Made by a program: the position numbers and the translations under genes. This document shows positions 1 to 9,942 of a stretch of 64,000 bases of DNA, piece after piece. Under the pieces are notes generated by a model. The model was not told the DNA's origin, searched no databases, and saw only the letters and a program-made list of their open reading frames with translations. The stretch is from an uncultured Christensenella sp. (GTDB taxonomy: Bacteria > Bacillota > Clostridia > Christensenellales > UBA3700), in NCBI GenBank assembly GCA_910584975.1, contig CAJUEA010000001.1, forward strand, positions 124,001 to 188,000, in the 5' to 3' direction. The stretch's first letter is position 1. The number at the start of each line of letters is the position of its first letter.

Positions 1-1
1 C

Positions 2-205
2 AAAACAATCACAATCATGGCAACAAACATCAAAAAAATCGGTGCAGGTGCTTTCTTGGGTTGTGTTGCTTTGGAAAATATCAATTTCATAGGCAGCGAA
101 AGTGATTGGAATGCTGTGGAAAAAGGTTCAAATTGGATTTTAGGAGCTGGTATTGATAATAACAATAATGGAGAAATCAATTACATTTACAATTATCAAG
201 GATAA
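2..205 (+). CDS. BspA-type leucine-rich repeat protein, C-terminal fragment
   Basis: The frame is open from the window edge, so this is the 3' end of a longer gene. The first residues read as the end of one LRR_5 (Treponema pallidum-type) repeat with the usual IKKIGAGAF turn, followed by a next strand (LENINF) and a tail containing a W-x-A-V segment and an Asn-rich stretch. This is the normal way BspA-like surface proteins end a repeat array. No anchoring motif is visible after the last repeat. The rest of the protein, including any signal peptide, lies upstream of the window. The repeat type is the same as in the TIR-LRR protein at 58-60 kb, but the two need not be related in function. An internal ATG at position 17 is not a credible start because the repeat continues before it. 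Confidence 0.75.
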   Translation, partial: KTITIMATNIKKIGAGAFLGCVALENINFIGSESDWNAVEKGSNWILGAGIDNNNNGEINYIYNYQG

Positions 206-375
206 TTCAATTTAGTTGTAAATTAATTGTGTTTGTCAAAAGCAAGAATAAATAATTTTTGCGAAATGTAAATGTTTATTTTGCTTAGTGCAAAAGTTGT
301 GTAAGTAAGTGGCATAACAAAAGCGTGTTAGTTTTTGCATTGCATAAATCAAATTGCGTAATACGGAGATAATGA

Positions 376-2757
376 ATGAGTAGCTTTATCCAAAGAAAAA
401 AAGTGGATAAAAATTTAATAGAAAAACTGCGTCAAACTATTGGTTGTGGCAATGATTTGGCAGAGGTTTTGGCTATCCGAGGCTATGATGATAGCGAGAG
501 TATTCAAGATTTTTTGCACCCTGACATAAAAAATCTTACTCCAGTTTTCAACTATTCAGGTATGCGAGAGGCTGCGGAGAGAATAAAAAAAGCTATTGAT
601 TTTAATGAGTCTGTTGTGATATACGGAGATTATGATTGCGACGGAGTTTGTGCAACCTCAATCTTATATATGTTTTTGTCATCTGTGGGGGCAGAAGTAA
701 ATTTTTATATCCCAAACAGAAAGCGTGAAGGGTATGGAATAAACAGAGAGGCGCTTGAGGAAATTGCAGAAAAATTTTATCCCGACCTTATCATCACGGT
801 AGATTGTGGCATTACAGCAAAAGATGATATTGATTATGCAATGAATGAATTGGGTATTGAGTTTGTGGTAACCGATCATCACGAACCACCCGAGGAACTC
901 CCAGAGTGCATAGTTGTCAATCCAAAGGTTGACAGAAAGCCAAATACCTTTAATGAATTGTGTGGTGCTGGTATTGCTCTTCGATTGTGCGAGGCAATTG
1001 GTGGCGAAAAAGCACTTATGTATTACATAGATATTTGCACGCTAGCAACAATAGCCGATATTGTGCCTCTTCAAGGGGATAATCGCATTATTGTCAGTTA
1101 TGGCATGGAAATTATCAATTCGCGTGCAAGGCTTTCTGTGAAATTGTTGCTTGAGGTGGCAGGTGTTAAGCCGGATGAAAAGATAACCAGCACAGATGTC
1201 GCTTTTAAATTGGTGCCAAGGATAAATGCGATTGGCAGATTGTCCGACTCGAAAAAAGCTGTGCAAATGCTTGTGGATAGCGATTATTTTTATGTTAAAA
1301 GTTTGGCAGAACAAGCCAATGAGTACAATAAGGAAAGACAACAATTTACCGATGATTTGGTGGAAGATTGTTTGAAAATGTTGGAAGATTATGACTTAGT
1401 TAACAATCGCATTATCGTTGTTTATAGTGATAAATGGGAGGCAGGTGTTTTGGGCATTGCAAGTGCCAAAATAACAAATTTGTTTAATCGTCCAAGCATT
1501 TTGCTGACATCGGACGGAGATTTTTATAAAGGTTCTGCAAGAAGTATTGCAGGAATTAATATTTATGATTGCGTGTCAAGTTGCAAAGCTTTTTTGAGCA
1601 ATTTTGGTGGACATAGTATGGCGTGTGGTGTCACTTGCCCAAAAGAAAATATCGATTCTTTTTGCTTTGCAATCAACGAATATGCAAGAAGTTTGGATGC
1701 CAGTCTTTTTATTCCTCACAGCGAATTTGATTTGCAAAGAGATATGGAAGAGCTTACTTTTGACAGCATTTCCGAACTTAGCAAATTGGAGCCTTTCGGG
1801 ATGGAAAATCCAAAGGTAAAATATAATATTTGTGTAAACACCCCGATTTTCAGTAGGATATCCACAACAAAACACATAAAATACAAAAAGAACAATGATG
1901 TGGAAATGGTGTGTTTTGATGGTTTAGGTCAGCTAAAAAACATCAATAGTAGTAAAAGAGCTAATATGCTTTGTGATTTTGGTGTGAGGACATTTGCAAA
2001 CAGATTGTATGCGCAAGGCATTGTGCAAGAAATGGATTTTGATTGGGATAATTTTGCTTTTGATGAAGAGTATCTTGCAATCAAGTATGCGTACTATGCA
2101 AAATATGACAATTCAAGTGTTTTTGATATTAAATATATTGACGAGGCCGATGTTAAAACGCAGATAGAAAATGATTTGTATGGAGTTTGTTTTATTGCGT
2201 ATTCTGCAGAAACATTTGAGAGATATTCAAAACTTTTGGGTGGCAAAATAATAAAACGCAACAACTGCATAATGTCAGATATAAATTCGCTAAACAGATT
2301 GATTTTGGATGTGGACTTAAGTCAAAATTTGGCTTATTACAAAAAAATTGTAATTCTTGACACATTGCCAAGCCTTGGTGTAATAGATTATTATAAGCTT
2401 AATATGAATGCCCAAGTTGTCATGGTAAAAGACAAGTTTTTGAATGATTACTTTGCATTGGTAAAAGAAAAATTCCCTGATATTGAGCAAATGCGAGCAA
2501 TATTTGTGGAGCTGAGAAAAATCATTTCGGCAAACAGCAAAATAAGCAGTTTTTCCGAGCTATATTCAGAGTATTGCAAACAAGGTGGACGCAACAAAAT
2601 AGCTTTTTATATGGCTATGTTTGTTTTTTATGAACTAAAAATTATCAAACTAAAAGGTGGTTTTTATGTGGATTCTTCCGTAAAAACAAGCTTGGAGAAT
2701 AGTCAAATCTATCAAAGGATTAAGGAGTTAATTTATGCAGGAGAAAGTGCTAATTAA
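376..2757 (+). CDS. recJ: Single-stranded-DNA-specific exonuclease RecJ
   Basis: RecJ degrades single-stranded DNA 5' to 3' in recombination and base-excision/mismatch repair. The 793-residue product has the DHH phosphoesterase signatures: DYDCDG near residue 84, an ITVDCG segment, and TDHHEP near residue 166, which supply the Asp/His metal ligands. The DHHA1 substrate-binding domain follows with the glycine-rich GGHSMACG motif near residue 410. The long C-terminal part is as expected for Firmicutes RecJ, which is longer than the E. coli enzyme. The ATG follows a GGAG sequence. The gene overlaps the start of rel by 23 bp, so the two are translationally coupled, as in many Firmicutes where recJ lies just upstream of rel. 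Confidence 0.95.
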   Translation: MSSFIQRKKVDKNLIEKLRQTIGCGNDLAEVLAIRGYDDSESIQDFLHPDIKNLTPVFNYSGMREAAERIKKAIDFNESVVIYGDYDCDGVCATSILYMFLSSVGAEVNFYIPNRKREGYGINREALEEIAEKFYPDLIITVDCGITAKDDIDYAMNELGIEFVVTDHHEPPEELPECIVVNPKVDRKPNTFNELCGAGIALRLCEAIGGEKALMYYIDICTLATIADIVPLQGDNRIIVSYGMEIINSRARLSVKLLLEVAGVKPDEKITSTDVAFKLVPRINAIGRLSDSKKAVQMLVDSDYFYVKSLAEQANEYNKERQQFTDDLVEDCLKMLEDYDLVNNRIIVVYSDKWEAGVLGIASAKITNLFNRPSILLTSDGDFYKGSARSIAGINIYDCVSSCKAFLSNFGGHSMACGVTCPKENIDSFCFAINEYARSLDASLFIPHSEFDLQRDMEELTFDSISELSKLEPFGMENPKVKYNICVNTPIFSRISTTKHIKYKKNNDVEMVCFDGLGQLKNINSSKRANMLCDFGVRTFANRLYAQGIVQEMDFDWDNFAFDEEYLAIKYAYYAKYDNSSVFDIKYIDEADVKTQIENDLYGVCFIAYSAETFERYSKLLGGKIIKRNNCIMSDINSLNRLILDVDLSQNLAYYKKIVILDTLPSLGVIDYYKLNMNAQVVMVKDKFLNDYFALVKEKFPDIEQMRAIFVELRKIISANSKISSFSELYSEYCKQGGRNKIAFYMAMFVFYELKIIKLKGGFYVDSSVKTSLENSQIYQRIKELIYAGESAN

Positions 2758-4882
2758 ATTAAAAAACCAATATCCAACAGAACAATATGAAAAAATCAAA
2801 CAAGCGTATGATTTTGCAAAAAAAGCTCACGAAGGGCAAAAGCGTCAATCGGGAGAGGATTATTTTGTACATCCTTGTGCAGTAAGCGAAATTCTGATTG
2901 ATATGGGGTTGGATTACGAAACAGTTATGGCTGCATTTTTGCACGATGTAATTGAGGATACCCCACACACTCAAGAGGAGCTTGAGGGCATTTTTGGCAA
3001 ATCGGTTGTTATGCTTGTAAACGGAGTGACAAAACTGAACAAATTGCAGTTTAAGTCAAGCGTGGATGAGCAAGCAGAAAATTTGAGGAAAATGTTGTTT
3101 GCAATGAGTGATGACATAAGGGTTATTGTCATAAAGCTTGCAGATAGATTGCATAATATGAGAACGCTACTTTTCAAATCGGCGGACAGACAAAAGGAAA
3201 TTTCAAGGGAAACTTTGGATATTTATGCACCTATTGCCGAAAGGCTTGGTATGGGTACAATCAAGGGAGAACTTGAAGACCTTGCAATGAGGTATCTTAA
3301 CCCAGATGATTACTACGCGTTGGTGCAAAAGATTTCTGCCAAAAAGGTGGAAAGACAAGAATTTGTGCAAAATGTCGTAAAAGATATAAAAGCAAAACTT
3401 GCTGAAATGAAAATTGATGGCGATGTAAACGGCAGACCAAAGCATTTTTATAGTATTTACAAAAAAATGCAAAATGGCAAAGAATTTGAGCAAATTTATG
3501 ATTTGATTGCCGTGAGAATTATTGTGGATACAATCAAAGATTGCTATGCAGTTTTGGGTGCAATTCATACAATGTGGAAACCATTACCGGGCAGATTTAA
3601 AGACTACATTGCAATGCCCAAAACAAACAACTATCAATCTTTGCACACAACGGTCATTTCTCAATATGGCTCTCCGTTTGAAATTCAAATCAGAACACAC
3701 GAAATGCACGATATTGCAGAGTTTGGTATCGCTGCGCACTGGAAATATAAAGAAGGCAGACTTGGTCAAGAACAAAGCATAATGGACAATCGTATGCAAT
3801 GGATACGCAGCATTATGGAAGTGCAAAAAGATTTGCGTGACAATGCAGAGTTTTTGCAGTCGCTTAAGGTGGATTTGTATCCGGATGAGGTGTTTGTAAT
3901 CACTCCAAAAGGCAAGGTTGTCAGCCTGCCAAAAGGTGCAACAGGCATAGATTTTGCTTATGCAGTGCACACAGAGGTAGGCAATAAGTGTGTTGGCATT
4001 AAAGTGGATGGAAAAATTGTGCCAATCAACACTCGTCTTACAAACAACTCTATTGTGGAGGTTATCACTTCTAATGCCTCAAAAGGTCCAAGCCGTGACT
4101 GGCTTAAGTTTGTGGCAACTGCCAGCGCAAGAAACAAAATAAGAGCTTATTTCAAAAAAGAAATGAGGGAAGAAAACATCAAGCGTGGCAGAGAAATGCT
4201 GGAGCGTGAGGCAAAACACAGAAATTACAATTTGTCATCATTGCTTAACAATGAAGAGTGGCTTAAATACTTCAAAAATCGTTATGGTGCAAATGGCAAT
4301 ATGGACGATATTTATGCAGAAATCGGCTATGGCAACCTAACAACAAACAAAGTCATTTTAAAATTGATTGACTGCTTTAAAAAGTCTGGGGCAGAAATGC
4401 CACCAATAATCAGCAGTGCAAAAAATGTAAAATCATCCAACAAAAAAGGTACAGGGGTGCTTATCAGAGGATATGATGACTTTTTAATTAGGCTTGCACA
4501 TTGTTGTAATCCAGTGCCAGGCGATAAGATTGTGGGTTATATCAGCCGTGGCAGAGGTGTTTCCATTCACAGAGCAGATTGCCCAAATATGAAAAACATT
4601 GAAGAGGAAAGAATTATTGAGGCAAACTGGTCGCAAAATATGTCCTCTCAATTCACAGCAACTTTGGAAGTTATTTGTGTCAACAAATCTAAGCTTTTGG
4701 TTGATGTAACCACATTTTTTGCAAACAGAAAGCAAACGCTCAATGCAGTCAACCTTAAAACAAGAGAGGATTTGAAGGCGGTAATCACAATAAGTGTGGA
4801 AATTACCAATATTCAAGAGCTTGATGAAATGATAAATAAATTGCAAAGTATAGAAGGAGTTTTTGATGTACACAGAATATGA
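2735..4882 (+). CDS. rel: Bifunctional (p)ppGpp synthetase/hydrolase Rel (RelA/SpoT family)
   Basis: This 715-residue protein makes and degrades the alarmone (p)ppGpp. The order of domains is the full long-RSH set. The HD hydrolase has H46 and the HDVIEDT motif at about residues 70-76, so the hydrolase looks intact. The synthetase contains the RFKDYIAMPK and NYQSLHT motifs near residues 287-305. A TGS domain starts near 385, a conserved helical/zinc-finger region contains the HCCNPVPGD motif, and an ACT domain ends the protein. Bifunctional Rel is the only long RSH in most Firmicutes. The start lies inside the end of recJ, and the 3' end overlaps the following hydrolase, which argues for one transcript. 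The apt and dtd genes that often sit around rel are absent here. Confidence 0.95.
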   Translation: MQEKVLIKLKNQYPTEQYEKIKQAYDFAKKAHEGQKRQSGEDYFVHPCAVSEILIDMGLDYETVMAAFLHDVIEDTPHTQEELEGIFGKSVVMLVNGVTKLNKLQFKSSVDEQAENLRKMLFAMSDDIRVIVIKLADRLHNMRTLLFKSADRQKEISRETLDIYAPIAERLGMGTIKGELEDLAMRYLNPDDYYALVQKISAKKVERQEFVQNVVKDIKAKLAEMKIDGDVNGRPKHFYSIYKKMQNGKEFEQIYDLIAVRIIVDTIKDCYAVLGAIHTMWKPLPGRFKDYIAMPKTNNYQSLHTTVISQYGSPFEIQIRTHEMHDIAEFGIAAHWKYKEGRLGQEQSIMDNRMQWIRSIMEVQKDLRDNAEFLQSLKVDLYPDEVFVITPKGKVVSLPKGATGIDFAYAVHTEVGNKCVGIKVDGKIVPINTRLTNNSIVEVITSNASKGPSRDWLKFVATASARNKIRAYFKKEMREENIKRGREMLEREAKHRNYNLSSLLNNEEWLKYFKNRYGANGNMDDIYAEIGYGNLTTNKVILKLIDCFKKSGAEMPPIISSAKNVKSSNKKGTGVLIRGYDDFLIRLAHCCNPVPGDKIVGYISRGRGVSIHRADCPNMKNIEEERIIEANWSQNMSSQFTATLEVICVNKSKLLVDVTTFFANRKQTLNAVNLKTREDLKAVITISVEITNIQELDEMINKLQSIEGVFDVHRI

Positions 4883-5492
4883 TGGCTTTAGCGTAAAAAA
4901 AATTGTAAATGGTGGATTGCAAAATAACAGTTATATTGTAAAATGTGGCAATAAATGCGTGATTATTGACCCAGCATCAAAAATTGTGAAAGCACAAGTC
5001 GAGGAAGAAGGACTTGAAGTTATGGCAGTGCTTTTGACTCACGGACATTTTGATCATATCAAAGGCGTTGCTCCTTTTATGCAAGAAAATGTACCTGTAT
5101 ATATTCACAAGCTGGACAACCCTAAATGTACAGGTGAAATTATGCTTGATTGGCTAAAAAGGTTCAGAATAGAGCCGTTTAGTTGTGATAATTTTATTGA
5201 GGACGGGGATGTTTTGCAGTTTGACGGGCTTGAAATTAAAGTGATTCACACTCCTGGGCATTCTTCTGGTGGAGTAAGCTTTGTTGTGAAAAATGTTGTT
5301 TTTTCAGGAGACACTTTGTTTTTGGATAGTTATGGCAGATATGATTTTGAGGATAGTTCTTTTGAGGCACTAAAAAATTCTATCAAAGTTAAGCTGTTTG
5401 GTCTGCCGGGAGATTATGTTGTTCTTCCAGGACATGGAGACTCCACAACAATGCAGTACGAAAGAGAAAGGAATATGATTTTATGGAGCTGA
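4866..5492 (+). CDS. MBL-fold metal-dependent hydrolase (glyoxalase II-like)
   Basis: A metallo-beta-lactamase-fold hydrolase of 208 residues. The metal-binding motif THGHFDH is near residues 58-64, with further ligands in HTPGHSSGG (about 128), SGDTLF (about 148) and LPGHGD (about 187). This short single-domain form is common beside rel in Firmicutes and is usually annotated as a hydroxyacylglutathione-hydrolase-like protein; the true substrate is not known. The ATG at 4866 is chosen over an in-frame TTG at 4863 because AAGGAG at 4854-4859 lies six bases before the ATG. The gene overlaps the end of rel and its own end overlaps hemZ by 10 bp, so it is inside the recJ-rel-hemZ operon. Confidence 0.85.
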   Translation: MYTEYDGFSVKKIVNGGLQNNSYIVKCGNKCVIIDPASKIVKAQVEEEGLEVMAVLLTHGHFDHIKGVAPFMQENVPVYIHKLDNPKCTGEIMLDWLKRFRIEPFSCDNFIEDGDVLQFDGLEIKVIHTPGHSSGGVSFVVKNVVFSGDTLFLDSYGRYDFEDSSFEALKNSIKVKLFGLPGDYVVLPGHGDSTTMQYERERNMILWS

Positions 5493-6892
5493 AAATTGTT
5501 ACGAACAGCGAGTTTCTTCCCGATTTTATGGATGTGGTAAGAGCCTTTTCTCCGAATATAATTTTTGATGAAAATCAAACGGAAAATGTGATTTCAATCA
5601 ACTTGAAAAAAGATGACAAAAGTGACATTATTCAACTTGATTTTAAGCAAAAACATTTTGAAAATCGGGGTTATTTTGGAGATTTGCCACAAATCAAACA
5701 AAAAAGCGAGCTTAAAAGGCTTGCTAAAATTATGCTTTATGATATTTTGTCCGACATCACAAAAACGACATTGCCTTATGGTTCGCTAACAGGCATACGC
5801 CCAACAAAATTGTACCACGAGCTTTTGGAGAGTGGCAAGGATGCCTATGAGTATTTTACTAAGCATTTGAGAGTGCCTGAAGAAGGTGCAAATTGGATAA
5901 AGCGAATTTGTGGCAATCAGCAAAAGATATATTCGCACAATGATAACGAGGTCGATTTTTTTGTTAACATCCCAATTTGTCTTTCAAGGTGCAGCTATTG
6001 TTCTTTTATTTCTGCAGAGTATGGCAAAATTAAAAAATGGATAACTCCTTATGTTGTGCAGTTAGTACGAGAAATTGAGTTTTCTGCAAAATTGATTGAG
6101 GAGCTTGGCGTAAAAGTCAGAGCTATTTATGTGGGTGGTGGTACTCCAACAAGTTTATGCGAGGATGACTTTGCAAAGGTAATTGGTGCAATCAGCAAGA
6201 TTGATTGTGACGAGTTTACTGTTGAGGCAGGCAGACCTGATACAATCACTGTGGATAAGCTTAAAATTATGGCAGATAACAAAGTTAGCAGAATAAGCAT
6301 AAATCCACAAACTTTCAATGATAAAACTCTTGCTTTGATTGGGCGAAATCATTCAAGTGAAGACATTTTTAAAGTTTATGGCGAGGCAAGAAAATTTGAT
6401 TTTGATATAAATATGGATTTAATTGCAATGTTGCCACAAGAGAGTTTTGAGGATTTTTGTTATTCTGTTGACAAGGCAATTGTACTTGCTCCAGATAATA
6501 TTACGGTACATACCTTGGCAATAAAAAAAGGTAGTAATCTAAAACTTGCCGATTATGACAATAAAATAGAAATTTTGCCAAAACAAATGATTGATTATTC
6601 AAAAAAAACTATTATCTCAAGTGGTTTTGAGCCATACTATATGTACAGACAAAAATATATGAGTGGTAATTTGGATAATACAGGATACGCAAAGCCTGGC
6701 AAAGCATGTGTGTACAATGTGGATATTATGGAGGAAACTCACAGCATAATTGCTTGTGGAGCAGGAGCAATCAGTAAAAGAGTTTGGAACGCTGAAAATC
6801 GTTTGGAAAGACTAGCAAATCCCAAAGGCATTGATGTTTATTTACAAAGAGAGGCAAAATTGCTCGCTGATAAAAAAATCTTTTTTGGATAA
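5483..6892 (+). CDS. hemZ: Radical SAM protein HemZ (oxygen-independent coproporphyrinogen III oxidase family)
   Basis: A 469-residue radical SAM enzyme of the HemN/HemZ group. The [4Fe-4S] motif is CLSRCSYC with C166, C170 and C173, followed by the glycine-rich YVGGGTPTSL SAM-binding segment. The N-terminal extension carrying PYGSLTGIRPTKL is characteristic of HemZ rather than HemN or HemW. HemZ proteins were named for coproporphyrinogen dehydrogenation, but many members of the family occur in organisms without heme synthesis, and no other heme gene is visible here, so the exact reaction is uncertain. It overlaps the preceding MBL hydrolase by 10 bp and closes the operon. The position downstream of rel and an MBL hydrolase matches gene order seen in many Clostridia. 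Confidence 0.85.
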   Translation: MELKIVTNSEFLPDFMDVVRAFSPNIIFDENQTENVISINLKKDDKSDIIQLDFKQKHFENRGYFGDLPQIKQKSELKRLAKIMLYDILSDITKTTLPYGSLTGIRPTKLYHELLESGKDAYEYFTKHLRVPEEGANWIKRICGNQQKIYSHNDNEVDFFVNIPICLSRCSYCSFISAEYGKIKKWITPYVVQLVREIEFSAKLIEELGVKVRAIYVGGGTPTSLCEDDFAKVIGAISKIDCDEFTVEAGRPDTITVDKLKIMADNKVSRISINPQTFNDKTLALIGRNHSSEDIFKVYGEARKFDFDINMDLIAMLPQESFEDFCYSVDKAIVLAPDNITVHTLAIKKGSNLKLADYDNKIEILPKQMIDYSKKTIISSGFEPYYMYRQKYMSGNLDNTGYAKPGKACVYNVDIMEETHSIIACGAGAISKRVWNAENRLERLANPKGIDVYLQREAKLLADKKIFFG

Positions 6893-7041
6893 ATTGCTGT
6901 TAATTTGCAGATTTATTATTATATTTAAGTTAAAACATATTTTAAATATAAAAATATAGTAGTATTTTGTCTAAATTTATTAAATAGTTAGCAAAATCTA
7001 GAATATAAATGCTGATTTTGCAAAAAAATACCAAAATTTAG

Positions 7042-7070
7042 TTTACACATAAAAGATTTTGTGTTATTAT
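7042..7070 (+). promoter_or_regulatory. Sigma-A-type promoter of rpsO
   Basis: TTTACA at 7042-7047 and TATTAT at 7065-7070 are separated by 17 bp. Transcription would start near 7077, giving a leader of about 77 nt before rpsO. S15 regulates its own mRNA in several bacteria, but I could not identify a convincing S15-binding fold in this leader. Confidence 0.6.
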
Positions 7071-7153
7071 TGAATAGTACCTTTGACTATGTTTATCAAA
7101 ACTCCGATGATTTACTTGGTCATATGGAATAAATTATTATTAGGAGATTAAAA

Positions 7154-7426
7154 ATGGAAAATCTAACACTACTTACTAAACAAGAGATTATTGAGAAATT
7201 TGGTCAAGCTGAGGGCGACACTGGTTCTCCAGAAGTTCAAATCGCTTTGCTTACTGCAAGAATTGAGAGCTTGAAAGCTCACTTCGCTGTGCATAAGAAG
7301 GATCATCACAGCCGTCGTGGCTTGTTGCAAATGGTAGGTAAAAGAAAAAATTTGCTTTCTTATTTGAAAAATAAGGATATCGAAAGATACAGAGCAATTA
7401 TCGCAAAACTTAACCTAAGAAAGTAA
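7154..7426 (+). CDS. rpsO: 30S ribosomal protein S15
   Basis: A 90-residue protein with the full S15 signature: an N-terminal FGQAEGDTGSPEVQIALLT segment, the HKKDHHSRRGLL motif that contacts 16S rRNA helix 22/20, and a basic C-terminus. S15 is a primary binder that organises the platform of the 30S subunit. The start follows AGGAG at about 8 bases. The gene is followed by its own terminator and then by pnp, the widely conserved rpsO-pnp arrangement. Confidence 0.97.
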   Translation: MENLTLLTKQEIIEKFGQAEGDTGSPEVQIALLTARIESLKAHFAVHKKDHHSRRGLLQMVGKRKNLLSYLKNKDIERYRAIIAKLNLRK

Positions 7427-7435
7427 TAAGAATAG

Positions 7436-7464
7436 CCCGAATAGTAAGTGTTCGGGTAATTTTT
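7436..7464 (+). terminator. Intrinsic terminator after rpsO
   Basis: CCCGAA at 7436-7441 pairs with TTCGGG at 7451-7456, followed by a T-rich run (7460-7464). It separates rpsO from pnp and is probably partly read through, since these genes are often co-transcribed. Confidence 0.7.
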
Positions 7465-7662
7465 ATATTTAAAGGATTAGTGCTGTCAAGTGTAGCAGAA
7501 GCAAATTTGCAAATTAAAACGCTATGTTTGAAGATAAAAACAGCATTTTTAAAATTTAAGATTATGTTTTAAAAATGCCAAAATTGGTTGTAATAACAAT
7601 TTATATAAATTTTTCAACTTGAGGTTGATAGTCTTTGGATGACCAAGGATGGAGGAGGAGAA

Positions 7663-9747
7663 ATGATAGACAGAAAAATTTACAAAACTACAATAGGTGG
7701 CAGAGAGGTTGAAGTTGAAACAGGCGCATATTGTGGCATGACAAATGGTACTTGCTTTGTTAAGTGCGAGGAAACTGTGGTTATGGTTAATGCCACAATG
7801 TCAAAAGAGCCAAGAGACGGCGTTGACTTTTTTCCATTGAATGTTGACTATGAAGAAAAAATGTATTCAGTTGGCAAAATTCCAGGTGGCTTTAAAAAGA
7901 GAGAGGGACGCCCAAGCGACAAAGGTATTCTTGTTTGCCGTTTGATTGACAGACCTTTAAGACCACTTTTCCCAAAAGGATTTTACAATGATGTTTCAGT
8001 TGTGGCAACTTGCTTGTCAGTTAACCCTGATGTTCCACCTGAAATTTATGCAATGATTGGAAGTTCAGTTGCACTTTCAATTTCTGATATTCCGTTTGCT
8101 GGACCAACTGGTTCAGTTGTAGTTGGTTATGTTGATGGCGAATATGTTATCAACCCAAGTGCAGAGCAAAGAGAAAAGAGCAGACTTCACTTGAGCTTGA
8201 GTGGTACTAAAGATGCCATTTTGATGGTTGAGGCAGGTGCAAACGAACTGACTGAGGAAGAAATGATTGGTGCAATCTTGTTCGGACACGAAGAGATTAA
8301 AAAGATTGTTGCTTTCATTGAGGGCATTCAAGCTGAAATCGGCAAAGAAAAAATTATTCCAAACATTTATCACGCTGAAACAGCTATTGAAGAGCAAGTT
8401 AGAGCTTATGCAAATGATATGATGGACAAGGCTTTGGAAGAGTTTAACAGACAAGCTCGTGAAAAACTTGAAGAGGCTTTGGAACAAGATGTTTTTGCTC
8501 ATTTTGCTGAAATTTTCCCTGATGGCAAAAAAGACATTGCAGAAGTTTTGTACAATATGAAAAAAGAAAAAGTTCGTGCTAAGATTTTGGAAAAAGGTAT
8601 TCGTCCAGACGGCAGAACTTTGAAGGAAATCAGACCAATTTGGTGTGAGCATGGCATTTTGCCAAGAGTTCACGGCAGTGGTGTTTTCACTCGTGGTCAA
8701 ACACAAGTTTTGACAACTGCAACTTTGGGCACAATCAGTGAGGTTCAAAAGCTTGAAGGCTTGGATGATGAAGTTTTCAAAAGATATATTCATCACTATA
8801 ATTTCCCAGGTTACAGCGTAGGCGAGGCAAAGCCTGCTAAGAGCCCAGGTCGTCGTGAAATCGGACATGGTGCACTTGCAGAAAGAGCTTTGGAGCCAGT
8901 TTTGCCAAGTGAGGAAGTTTTCCCTTATGCAATTCGCACAGTAAGTGAAGTTTTAAGCTCAAATGGTTCAACTTCACAAGCAAGTGTTTGCGGCAGCACT
9001 TTGGCACTTATGGATGCAGGTGTTCCAATCAAAGCTCCAGTTGCGGGCGTTGCAATGGGACTTATCAGCACTCCAGACAAGAGCAATGTTAAAATTTTGA
9101 CAGATATTCAAGGACTAGAAGATTTCCTTGGCGATATGGACTTTAAGGTTGCTGGTACTGAGGCTGGTATCACTGCAATTCAAATGGATATCAAAATCAA
9201 AGGTATCAATGAGCAAATTTTGCGTACTGCTTTGGCTCAAGCAAGAGAGGGCAGATTGGAAATTTTGGGCAAAATGCTTGCTGTTCTTCCAAAAGCAAAT
9301 GAAAAACTTTCAAAATATGCTCCAAAGATTATCACTTTTGATATCGACCCTGACAAAATCCGTGAGGTTATCGGCAGTGGTGGAAAAGTTATCAACAAGA
9401 TTATCGAAGATACTGGTGTAAAAATTGATATCAGCGATACAGGCACAGTGTTTATTGCAAGCAGCAATGAGGAAATGGCAGAAAAAGCTAAAAAAATCAT
9501 TATGAGCATTGCAAAAGACCCTGAAGTTGGCGACGAAATTGAAGGTGCTGTTGTAAGAATTATGGATTTTGGTGCGTTTGTTGAAATTGCTCCTGGCAAA
9601 GACGGAATGATTCACATCAGCAAACTTTCAAAAGACAGAGTTGAAAAAGTTACCGATGTTGTTAATATCGATGACCAAGTTTTGGTTAAAGTTATCAAAA
9701 TTGACGAAAAAGGCAGAATTGATTTAAAACTTATCAAAAAACTTTAA
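7663..9747 (+). CDS. pnp: Polyribonucleotide nucleotidyltransferase (PNPase)
   Basis: PNPase degrades RNA 3' to 5' by phosphorolysis and is part of the RNA degradation machinery with RNase Y, which is encoded at 26 kb. The product is 694 residues, the family norm. It has two RNase PH-like domains (about 10-140 and 320-450) with a helical linker, a KH domain (VIGSGGKVINKI near residue 565) and a C-terminal S1 domain (GAVVRIMDFGAFVE onward). The ATG at 7663 is chosen because it is directly preceded by GGAGGAGG; the upstream in-frame ATG at 7639 has no ribosome binding site and would add eight non-conserved residues. A long antisense open frame inside this gene is a codon-usage shadow. Confidence 0.96.
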   Translation: MIDRKIYKTTIGGREVEVETGAYCGMTNGTCFVKCEETVVMVNATMSKEPRDGVDFFPLNVDYEEKMYSVGKIPGGFKKREGRPSDKGILVCRLIDRPLRPLFPKGFYNDVSVVATCLSVNPDVPPEIYAMIGSSVALSISDIPFAGPTGSVVVGYVDGEYVINPSAEQREKSRLHLSLSGTKDAILMVEAGANELTEEEMIGAILFGHEEIKKIVAFIEGIQAEIGKEKIIPNIYHAETAIEEQVRAYANDMMDKALEEFNRQAREKLEEALEQDVFAHFAEIFPDGKKDIAEVLYNMKKEKVRAKILEKGIRPDGRTLKEIRPIWCEHGILPRVHGSGVFTRGQTQVLTTATLGTISEVQKLEGLDDEVFKRYIHHYNFPGYSVGEAKPAKSPGRREIGHGALAERALEPVLPSEEVFPYAIRTVSEVLSSNGSTSQASVCGSTLALMDAGVPIKAPVAGVAMGLISTPDKSNVKILTDIQGLEDFLGDMDFKVAGTEAGITAIQMDIKIKGINEQILRTALAQAREGRLEILGKMLAVLPKANEKLSKYAPKIITFDIDPDKIREVIGSGGKVINKIIEDTGVKIDISDTGTVFIASSNEEMAEKAKKIIMSIAKDPEVGDEIEGAVVRIMDFGAFVEIAPGKDGMIHISKLSKDRVEKVTDVVNIDDQVLVKVIKIDEKGRIDLKLIKKL

Positions 9748-9836
9748 TATTATAGTTTGTAATTTAAAACAACTTTAATTAAAAGTTAAGCTTTGTATTA
9801 ATCTAACTTCAAAATTTAATTGGAAATAAAACAAAA

Positions 9837-9870
9837 AATAATGCACTTTATCGGTGCATTATTTTTGTTT
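9837..9870 (+). terminator. Intrinsic terminator after pnp
   Basis: AATAATGCAC (9837-9846) pairs perfectly with GTGCATTATT (9854-9863), with a 7-nt loop and a following T-rich tract. It lies about 90 bp after pnp and ends the pnp transcript before the surface-protein pair. Confidence 0.8.
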
Positions 9871-9942
9871 TAAATTTTAAAAATTAATATGGTATTAATA
9901 AAAATATGATAAACAATTTGTGTAAAAATTTTTAATTTAGCA

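Noticed and set aside
6893..7153. S15-binding autoregulatory leader before rpsO
   Set aside because: A good promoter is present, but I could not draw a stable pseudoknot or three-way junction of the known S15 leader types.
8113..8868. 251-residue open frame antisense to pnp
   Set aside because: No ribosome binding site, Phe/Ser/Asn-rich composition typical of a reverse shadow of a conserved coding sequence, and pnp itself is unmistakable.
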